Both the position numbers and the translations under genes were made by a program. The notes below the pieces were generated by a model. The model was given only the letters and a program-made list of their open reading frames with translations, had not been told where the DNA came from and did no database searches. Shown in pieces: positions 30,125-38,035 of a stretch of 38,035 nucleotides of DNA (position 1 is its first letter; each line of letters starts with the position of its first letter). The DNA lies in contig KV919258.1 in NCBI GenBank assembly GCA_002049455.2, positions 1-38,035 of the forward strand, given 5' to 3'. The DNA comes from Porphyra umbilicalis. Its lineage: Eukaryota > Rhodophyta > Bangiophyceae > Bangiales > Bangiaceae.

Positions 30125-33100
30125 TCACTCTTGCCAGCCGGTGACGGCGTATCCATAGTCAAAAAAGAGCTCTTCCCCGGGTACAAGCTCTCTCGCAGCG
30201 AACAGGCCGACCCGGATGTAACCACAAACACTCAGCAGTTTCGGCACGAGGTTCGCTCGCGCCTGACTGTGGTTCACGTACCGCATGCGACTGCCGACTC
30301 GAGTGGCGTCGAGTACGACGTCCCGCGTTAGCGTGTACAAGTAGCTGACACCCATCGCGTCGTACACCCGCCCTCTCGCATGTGCTTCATCGTTGGGCAC
30401 GAGCTCGCCGACGTACTCCCCCACAAAGTCGCCGATGTCCGCCCGTTCCGCCGCAAAGACTCCAAAGCCGTGCGTGTCAGACCGGCCCAGTACAAGCCGA
30501 GCGCGCAAGCCAACTTGAACCTGAACGTTTCGACAGCGCCTGGTACCGACTCGCCATCGGCAGCGGCCGATGGAGACAAGTGCGCCCCGCACATCCCACA
30601 AGCGTCCGGGTCGCACTCCCGGTCGACTGCAAAGCACGGGCAATCATCCGAATCGCAGCGCGAGGGGGCCACGCACGAGCACCAGACACGCCGCGAGCAG
30701 AGGCGCGACCCACGCGCCGGTGACGACCCCGATTGCGATGCACAGAAGGCCGAAAGAGGTCCAGCCCAGGATCCGTCAGCCGTTGACCGCCCCGCATCGT
30801 TGACGACTTGTGCTCCACTGACCGCAGACGCCGTAGCATCCGACGATGGCGGAGAGATGGCGGGCGCTTCAGGGGCTGCCGAAGACGCTTGCGCATCTTT
30901 CGTCTTGTCCGCGCTTCCCACCCAACGCACCCGCGCGCACCCACAGTAATTCTCACAGGGAATGTTCACCCGGGCGCATCTGCACACCTCGGTACTGCAA
31001 CGGCCGACATGATAGCACGGTCGATAGTCCACAGCACGCCCATCGTCGTCGGTGACGCCGCTCGGAGAAAGGGAGAGGGTGGCGCCCTGCTCTCGCGGGC
31101 GTTGGGAAGAAGCAGCTTGGGACAACAACGTCGGAGCGCTCGTCGTACGACAAAGAGAGTCAGTCTCGGGCGCGTCCTCAAGTGGAGGCGTCACGAACCG
31201 GCGACGCTCCTCTGGCAGCCCAACTGCCGCGATGTAGGCCGCCACAGTACGGCACGTCTGCCCTGGTACGAATGCGGCCAGACGACAACTGTCGTGCTCA
31301 CCCACTATTCCGCAACCAGCTATAAGAAAAGCAACTTGGTCGGCCGTCCACCCGTCGTCCCCCTCAGCGGTTCCACGCAGATGACGGCAGGGATCCAATA
31401 CGCAGTCGGGACACGCACTGGCGGCGACACCGATGGCCCCGTGGATGGCCCCGGCCAGTCGCGCGCGACGCACTGCCGACTGAGATGGCAACGATACACC
31501 GACATCGGCTTGGGCGCTGACCGCCGCACCTTGACCGGCCGGAGGGGAGTTTCCCTCCTGCCCCGCGACGGGATGGCCCGCGCCCGACGTCCTCGCGTGC
31601 GCCTGAAGGGAGGCAAGCACGTGGGGATCGGGCGGAAGATGAACCGGGACAACGCCAGTGGTACTCGGCAATCGCTCCCTGCATGGGGGACCATGCAAGC
31701 GGCACGCGTAGCGCAGACAAACGCGGCAGAGCACTCGACAGAACGTGTCCCGTTCAAAAACGGTCGTGTCCGTCCGAGGTGGCACGATGGGCACCGAAAT
31801 AGGCGTTCCGGTGGAGACACGTCGAGCCACTACGTCGAGAAGAGACCCGCCTAGGGACGCTTCCGCTGCCACAGCACCAACCCCGGGCGACCGCAACGCC
31901 GAGCGCAACTCTCGCAGTAAAGACGCGTCCGCGCGGAGACGGAGCCCCTCCTCACACGCCGCCACAACGGCGCCGGCTTGGAGAACTGCCCAGGCCCGGC
32001 TTGAGGGGCCAACACCGGCGGCCGTGGCATCGACAGCGGCGTTGTGGCACGCACGGGCGCGCTGCACTGCCGGGGCGCCCAGCACCGGAAGACTTGAGCA
32101 GAGCGAAAGCCTGGTCCCGGAAGAGTCGGCAACTGGATGTGTCCCTGAAGGTTGTCGGGGCACCGAGAGGGGCGCTCCGCTGCCGAGAACAACAGCTAGG
32201 CTCACACCACCAGTGAGTTCTTCAAAGCTCTCGCGACGGGTTCTGGTCGATGCCTGCTCCTCGCGCGCCGTCTCGTTGTCTCGGGCACGTCTCTCAATGA
32301 GAGCAATCGCGCGCCTGACGTGGCTGCATTGGAGTCCAGCAGGGTGGCCAATGCGTCCACCACCGCCGCCCCGTCGCCAACCGTCTTCACGACAGACCAG
32401 ATACCACGTCGAGTTGCGGCACGTCGCGTCCTGGACGATAGATGCAAGTAGTCGGCGGGATGGCCACCTGTGCCATCCTCCGACGCGTCGCTACCGTCGC
32501 TGTCGTCGCGCCCCACCCATCGGTCCTGCAGCGCCGCACTGGCGGCGTCAGCAAAGCTCCCAACGCGGTCCCCCACGTGGGGTACAAACATGTGCCGTGG
32601 GCATCCTCCACTCGCCGCCACGACTGACGCACCGGTACGTAAAACGTATACGTCGGAAGCCGCTCCACCGCCGGCAGGCGCGTGACACGTACGGCACCAA
32701 CGGGTAGATGCAATGGACCAGCGCGCTCAAGCCGACCGCTGTCCTCGTGCCAGTCGGTTCCACGGGCGCATGACCGTGCCGCTGACCCCGATTGCGGCCC
32801 CCCGCTGCAGTGCACGCCCGACTGGAACGCCGGACTCGCATCCGGCTCCGTTCGCCGCTTTTTCGGCGGACTGGAACACGTCGCCCATGTACCGTCGCCA
32901 CCTTCATTGTGGGGCTCTGCGGTTGATGATGACGGCACCTCCAGATGCCCACCCACGGTCCCCACTCGACCCCCCAATCCCCCCCTCCCATTCCGCCACC
33001 GGTCGCCGCAAATGCGGCCGAGGGCATCGTCATCCCGACCAAGGGTCGTTGAGACGTCCACAGCTGCCTGTGCCCAACAATCAGCCGATGGGGGAGTGCA

Positions 33101-33814
33101 ATCGATGTGCTCGATAACAACGACATCGAGCGTGGCTAGCACAGGAGCCGTGTCACTGCACGAGGCCGAGCGCCGGGCCCACGCCAGTTGACGCACAACT
33201 GCTGCTCGGTTCACACGGATGGCCGTCTGCACCGCTGCGCGGCCGTACCGGAAAGCGTGCTGCCTCGTCAATTCGAGCACAGAGAAGGCGGTCTGACCGA
33301 TGCCAGACTGAAGGGGTGCCCCCGCGCCCGACACGGCACCACAGGCCGCGCCCGACAAGGCGCCAACGCCCGCGCCCGACGGGGCAGCACCACCCGCACC
33401 TGACACGGCATCACCGCCCGCGCCCGACACGGCACCACAGGCCGCGCCCGACAAGGCACCAACGCCCTCGCCCGACGGGGCAGCACCACCCGCACCCGAC
33501 ACGGCATCACCGCCCGCGCCCGACACGGCACCACGGGCCGCGCCCGACAAGGCACCAACGCCCGCACCCGACGGGGCAGCACCACCCGCACCCGACACGG
33601 CATCACCGCCCGCGCCCGACACGGCACCACGGGCCGCGCCCGACAAGGCACCAACGCCCGCACCCGACGGGGCAGCACCACCCGCATTCGACACGGCATC
33701 ACCGCCCACGCCCGACACGGCAGCACCACCCGCGCCCGAAAGGGCACCACGCCCGGTGCCGGTCGGCCCGTCATCGGGCCACTCGAGCAGGTGGTCCACA
33801 GCGAGACACTCCAT
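30125..33814 (-). CDS. E(z): E(z)/EZH histone H3K27 methyltransferase homologue, with frame changes
   Basis: Polycomb PRC2 catalytic subunit homologue, which methylates H3 Lys27 in the nucleus. Start ATG at 33814. In order: minisatellite-encoded Ala/Gly/Ser linker; a block like the EZH N-terminal region (RLPAVERLPTYTFYVP...RRVED, about 32690-32600); an acidic stretch; helix (GDGAAVVDALATLLDSN) running into ALIERRARDNE; Cys box FCRVLCRVCLRYACRLHG (about 31743-31690); SANT2-like WTADQVAFLIAGCGIVGEHD (about 31353-31230); CXC domain in two parts (about 31020-30930 and 30700-30580); SET domain to the stop, with HGFGVF, GEYVGEL, VLDATR, YVNHS and GEELFFDYGY. The blocks lie in four frames, changing near 32572, 32315 and 30560, always by -1 (one base missing, or 3n+2 extra). 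Causes could be base errors, pseudogenisation or very short introns. Each block is well conserved, which argues for a recently functional gene. Confidence 0.88.
33320..33748 (-). repeat. Coding minisatellite in E(z): 24-bp units in 96-bp higher-order repeats
   Basis: About 4.5 copies of a 96-bp block, each made of four 24-bp (8-codon) units, encoding iterations such as GALSGAARGAVSGAGGDAVS. Units within a block differ, while equivalent units in neighbouring blocks are nearly identical, so expansion occurred at the 96-bp level. The frame is kept throughout; the encoded segment is an Ala/Gly/Ser linker likely to be disordered. Confidence 0.85.
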
Positions 33815-34309
33815 TGCCGCGTCGTGCGGCGATGGGTGACAAGACACGGCAAGACACGGGGGCCTGACGAGGCGCGCGCCTCAGTGGAAGGTCAGGCAGG
33901 ACGAGCGTCGGACGACATCCCCAGTGGTTCAACAGACGAATTGTTTTCACACCAAATTATGCCGTATTTCACTCTGAGAGAGCACCAACATGGGCCAATC
34001 AAAGGAGGTCCTGTGGAGAAGGCCCCCAAGTGCTGTCTCAGACGCGCATTGCGTGTTGCTGGATCGACACGAATTGAGCCTGGATCCACCTTGACGCCTC
34101 TCCTCTCAACGCGCCTCGTCTCGCCACGCACGTGCATGCCACAAAGTCCACAAGAGCCCTGTCTCCGTGGCCTGCTCCTGTACGCGATGTTCGCCCCAGC
34201 CACAGCGGTCGCTTCTCCGCCGACGAAGTCGTCGTGCGCGTCGGCTGTGCTTGTGCGTCCATCGCATGCATCGGACGGGCGGTCTTTCTTGCCCACTTCA
34301 CCTGCCCCG

Positions 34310-34720
34310 CCGAGCGAGTGGCTTTGTGCGCCCGTCGCTTACTGTGCTGTCTGCGACATGGCAGTCGCGTCGGGGGAGGCTCGGGGTACTGCTCACGGCG
34401 GTGGCCACACGACGTCGGTCGTCGCCGCATGCGCCGACGACTGACGACAGCGTCTGCTATTGTGGCGCGCGTGTCCGCAAGCCACACGACGATGCGGATG
34501 GGGGGGTCTTGGGAGGCGGGGGTTTCGCGAGCGAGTCGCTTCGCGCGCCCGCCGCTGACTGTGCTGTCTGCGACTCGGCAGTCGCGTCGGGGGAGGCCGC
34601 GGGTACTGCTCACGGCGGTGGCCACACGACGTCGGTCGTCGCCACATGCGCCGACGACCGACGACAGCGTCTGCTAGTGTGGCGCGCGTGTGCCGCCCGA
34701 CGCGAGGGTGCGGATGCGGC
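34310..34720 (+). repeat. 217-bp tandem duplication
   Basis: ACTGTGCTGTCTGCGAC at 34341 recurs at 34558; the following roughly 120 bases (GCAGTCGCGTCGGGGGAGG through GACAGCGTCTGCTA) are almost identical and flanks on both sides remain similar. Two copies, period 217 bp. Confidence 0.85.
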
Positions 34721-34739
34721 GGGTGCTCCTTGGGGGCGA

Positions 34740-35075
34740 CATGAGCGCGGTCGCAGGTGGAGGGCGGCATGGAGGGACTGCCGTGGCCAGGGAGGTGCCT
34801 CTGGGGGGCGGCGGTAACGCGAGCGTGGTGCCAGCTAGAGGGCGACTGGCAATACGGCTGTGGCGCGGGGCTAACGCGAGCGCGGTCGCAGCTGGATGGT
34901 GAAACGGCAACACGACGGTGGCGCGGCGCAGGTGGAGCTCTTACGGGGCGAACGTAGCGCAAGTGCTGTCGCCGCTTGATGGTGGCATGGCAACACGGCA
35001 GTCGCGCGGCACAGGTGGAACTCTTTCGGGGAGGACGTAGCGCAAGTGCTGTCGCCGCTGCAGGGCGGCGTGGCT
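34740..35075 (+). repeat. Degenerate tandem repeat, about 83-bp period
   Basis: ACGTAGCGCAAGTGCTGTCG occurs at 34952 and 35035 (period 83), with similar flanks (CAGGTGGA.CTCTT.CGGGG). Weaker copies (AACGCGAGCG.GGT..CAGCT) extend left to about 34740. Confidence 0.65.
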
Positions 35076-35185
35076 CGCGGCTGTGGCGCTTGCCGCGGCT
35101 GCAGGTGGCACGACCCAGCTGCTTTCGTGGAGTGTGGCGACGGCCGAATGGCGGAGGCGGAAACTGAGAGAGACGCGCACGCGGA

Positions 35186-35208
35186 GGGGGGGGGGGGGGG
35201 GGGGGGGG
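35186..35208 (+). repeat. Poly-G run, 23 bases
   Basis: Twenty-three consecutive G, the longest homopolymer in the window, about 110 bp beyond the 3' end of the minus-strand gene. It would form G-quadruplex on the plus strand, and its length may vary. Confidence 0.85.
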
Positions 35209-35319
35209 AAGAGGGATGGGGAGGCTTAAGGGGGTGCGTCGGGAAAATCTACTGTGGCGGCCGGGCTTTACAACACACACTCGGACCCACCCCTCGGGAT
35301 GGCCCTCAACGTCCTCTCG

Positions 35320-37057
35320 TCACGCTTTTCTTGGTGCCTTCTCCTCATCCGCAGAGTCTCCATCGTCGTCCTTGCCAGACTCCTCTTCTTCTCCGTCTTC
35401 CTCGTCGTCGACGTCATTGACGCTCGCCGACCTCGTGCCACCGCGACCACCGGGAGGTGCACGGCCCGTTCCCCCCTCCGGCTGCTCTCGGCGGCGAGAT
35501 GTAGAGCCAGCTAGCTCGGCGTCCCACGTCGACTCACCCCCCAGTGACACGCCGAGCACCTGCGAGGCCGCCACGTTCTCGTCGACGTACTTGTTCACCC
35601 ATACAGACACGAGGGACAGGAGATTGGTGTTGGAGACGGTGAGGCGACGCGACATGAGCTGCTCCGCCACGTCGGCCGGGGACACCACGCCGCAGGTGAT
35701 GTTCATTCCGATCAGGAAGTTGTCGTTGGCCGCGTCCACAAACTGCTGCTCGATGTGGGGAAACGCCGCCGCCTGCTCCCGCAGCGCACCCCGAAACACC
35801 TTGCGTGCTAGTTGTTCCGCCGTCAGCCCGCTGATGGCAGGGCACTCGAAGACAACAGCCTTATCATACTTGGTCCTCTCCCCCACCTTCCACGACAAGT
35901 GGAACGGAGACGCCGCTGCGGCAACAGGAGCGGCATCGGGAGCAGCCGGCACACCCCCCCCGCCTCTCCAACCCAAGCCAGCAAGAGCTGTGGCACGTGG
36001 CCCAACGCCCACCCCGTCAGTAGACCCGGAACCGGTTGCCAGGAGGCGCTGGACGCTGTCGCAGCGCGCATCGCATGGGCGCGCATGAGGCCCGTGTGCT
36101 GTTGCTGCATCTGCACGGCGGAGCGCGTCGCAAGGTTTGATCCCGCAGGCCGCCTGAAGCACCTGCCCCGCGCCCAGACTGCGTTGACGTCAACGATGAC
36201 GCGCCCGGCTGCCCCGGCCAGCGTACGCACCACGAGCGTCAACACGACCGCGGACTCGGCGACCCGCAGGCGACGGTGACGACGACTGCGGTTGAATCTC
36301 GTCCACGTCCATCGGCCGGCCGCCCCCCCCAGTTGTGGCCGCCAAGCCAGCCGCACCACCCCTAACCGCACCGGGACCGGCAGCCGGGCCACCGCGACCC
36401 CGTCCAATGCGCCTGTCGCACCCCGTGCCCGCGATATCGCAGCGGCTCCCCCCGTTGCTGCGGCCACGGCCGCCCCTACCGCAGTCTCATCGGGATTGTC
36501 CATGGCGCCGACAATCGCCTCAAAGTGCGAGCATTCTCGGCGGCGTTTGTCGCGGCCGCAATGCCGTTCGCCTCCATGACGTCGGCGGCGGCGACGACGT
36601 CCCATCCAATGTGGTGTACGTTGGCGGCCAGCTTCTCCCCCGTCGCCGCGAGCTCTTGCCCCTCCCTCCACTCCTTCCAACACGCGTCGTGTTGGACACG
36701 CACCCACTCGGCCACGTCTCTCTCGGAGAGATAAGGGCACTCAAAATCGGACTTGGTGAGGGCCGGGGCGCCCCGACGACGCGTGAGTTGCCTTTGTTGT
36801 CAATGTTGAACCGCGACGGGTCCAGCCGCAGGGTGTTCACGCGGTGGCCGTCCTTGTTGCACTTCGGCATTCTTTTCGAGGTGGGACAATCAGCTGTGAA
36901 GCACCTCCCCTCCTTGTGGAAGGGTGGTCCGCCGGAAGGGCGTGGAGGCAGGGCCACGACTGAAGACGCACGTCCGTTGCGAGTGGGACCCCGTCCTCTT
37001 GTTCCAATTGTCGTCGGGGCCGAGGTCAAACCCACAGAGCAGGCACTTGCCCGTCAT
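35320..37057 (-). CDS. Unrecognised zinc-finger-like protein with acidic C-terminus, frame-interrupted
   Basis: Family not recognised. An ATG at 37057 opens MTGKCLLCGFDLGPDDNWNK with a C-x2-C and a downstream H..C (GSHSQRTC). In a second frame follow GRCFTADCPTSKRMPKCNKD (C-x4-C-x8-C-x4-H) and HRVNTLRLDPSRFNIDNKGN; then, in a third segment, SDFECPYLSERDVAEWVRVQ and HDACWKEWREGQELAATGEK up to TNAAENA; then HFEAIVGAMDNPDETAV; and last, from about 36000 to the stop, KVGERTKYDKAVVFECPAIS, an alpha-helical stretch (AEQLARKVFRGALREQAAAF), NFLIGMNITCGVVSPADVAE and a very acidic tail. The motif FECP.(L/I)S occurs twice, which may mean two related domains. Frame changes near 36940, 36772 (a C4 run), 36540 and between 36300 and 36160 mean errors, introns or decay. 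A transposon-derived or nuclear DNA/RNA-binding protein is possible. Confidence 0.5.
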
Positions 37058-38035
37058 GTCGCCGCACCGACCCCCGCCCGACGGCGTCGCTACCGCACGG
37101 ACCGCCCGCCCCCCTTCTCACGTGCGTCGCGCACGCCGGACGGCCCACCTGCAAGACCACCCGACCGCACGACCTCCACGCCGCGTCGATGCCCGCGCAC
37201 CGGCCAACCGCTCGTGACGCTCTTATGGTGTCGTCCGGCAACGGGGACCCCCACTTGTCACAGCACGCGTCCATCTGAGGGCGCCCTACGCAACGGTACA
37301 AACTGGCGGGGGGGGGGGAGAGGCAGGGAGGGAGCGACAGAAACTCCTCAAACGAGAACGCGCGGCACACTCTCGAGGGGGGGTGGTGGTGAGGCGTCGG
37401 CCGGAGCACGCCGCAGGTCGGCGAAGCGCAATCGAGACCGGGTTGGACATGTGGGGCAACGGCGGCTGGGCCCCACGCCTAGGCCACTGCCTGCATCGCG
37501 CGAAGAACGAACGAGGGGCACGAGCGTAGCAGTGCGAACAGCCATCGGCAAGTGCGCGCGCGGCGCAAGCGATTGCGGTGGCAGAGAAAAAGGGCGGCAA
37601 TCGTCGAAGAGGTCCACGGAGCGAGGTGGGCATTTGCATCCCGGGTCCGACAGGGATCGCGACCACGTCGGATGTGTACGGGCCTCAAGAGCTGCTCTCA
37701 TCTCGAGACCCGCGATCGGACGGCCAGCGATAGTGCCCGGTGGATCCAGGCACCCCGCGTGACGGGCTTTCGTCCAATGAAAATTAACAGAATCCCGCAT
37801 GCCGGATCGCGGACAGCGTCGCCGCACAGCCGGGTCGGTAAAGTCCCATGAGCCCCCATTCGTAAGATTGCATGCTCGACCTACGGTTTGCACCCTGTCG
37901 GAGCGTGCACGAAGTGGAGCACGTTTCCCCTCGGACGAGCCGCCGTGTGCCACTTAGGGCCACCGAAATTTCACGAAATCTGACGACCTGCCTGCATGGC
38001 GCTCTGGGAGGGGACTAATGATCTGCATTAGTGGC
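37058..38035. other. Right-end region without recognised gene
   Basis: GC-rich to about 37700, then closer to average. Open frames on the minus strand (for example about 37953-37348) show no domain. A small inverted repeat CTAATG-ATCTG-CATTAG ends the window (about 38016-38032). Confidence 0.45.

Larger units (their letters stand above)
33815..35319. other. Repeat-rich intergenic region between two minus-strand genes
   Basis: Contains the E(z) promoter side (33815-34300), the 217-bp and 83-bp tandem repeats, a 23-base poly-G run and the 3' side of the gene ending at 35320. No other gene recognised. Confidence 0.5.

Noticed and set aside
32179..32204. 26-nt GT-AG intron in the E(z) homologue (and a 38-nt one near 30555-30592)
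   Set aside because: They would restore frame, but homology suggests the first shift lies further upstream (near 32315), where the other frame already reads ALIERRARDNE. Very short introns are less likely than a lost base, though transcripts could overturn this.
33845..33847. GTG as E(z) start codon
   Set aside because: An ATG in good context lies at 33814, 11 codons downstream; eukaryotic nuclear genes start at ATG.

Overview
The window is eukaryotic nuclear DNA. It is very GC-rich and carries many micro- and minisatellites and long homopolymer runs. Genes lie on both strands, are widely spaced, have no operons, and mostly consist of one long exon. Gene content (MAK16, an E(z)-type histone methyltransferase, F-box and C2H2 proteins, a nuclear tRNA-Pro with a canonical 37/38 intron, and two proteins with plastid-transit-like N-termini) points to a photosynthetic eukaryote. 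GC-rich, intron-poor coding exons fit a bangiophyte red alga such as Porphyra/Pyropia. That placement is inference; no ribosomal or organelle marker is present to prove it.

Layout. 1-3.9 kb: gene-free, repeat-dominated DNA (15-bp minisatellite, GC-rich palindromes, polypyrimidine tract, AT-rich islands). 3.9-10.1 kb: the clearest gene cluster, with MAK16 (+), a small plastid membrane protein (+), a plastid-targeted fructosamine-kinase-like protein (+), and a convergent secretory-pathway coiled-coil/multi-TM protein (-). 11.28 kb: tRNA-Pro(AGG) with a 15-nt intron. 11.4-14 kb: low-complexity DNA and a fold-back element. 14.0-15.75 kb: a secreted or anchored kelch-like protein (-). 15.8-19.2 kb: no gene recognised. 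19.2-21.2 kb: a 44/54-bp minisatellite next to an intact Tc1/mariner-IS630-type transposase. 21.2-26.9 kb: gene-poor DNA with short hairpins and tandem duplications. 26.9-29.8 kb: a U1-like zinc-finger protein (-) and an F-box protein (+). 30.1-33.8 kb: a Polycomb E(z) homologue (-) whose conserved blocks lie in four successive reading-frame segments. 33.8-35.3 kb: tandem repeats. 35.3-37.06 kb: an unrecognised zinc-finger-like gene with an acidic tail (-), also broken by frame changes.

Functionally the neighbours look unrelated: ribosome biogenesis, plastid proteins, protein turnover, chromatin silencing. The most notable points are: (i) the fructosamine-kinase homologue has lost the catalytic Asp (HGD to HGA) and the glycine/cysteine P-loop; (ii) the E(z) gene shows three frame changes, all in the -1 direction, a 96-bp higher-order minisatellite inside its N-terminal coding region and a CXC domain split by a long insertion; (iii) the minisatellite beside the transposase encodes two hairpins per unit, with partly compensated substitutions. 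All calls were made by reading the sequence; no database search was run.
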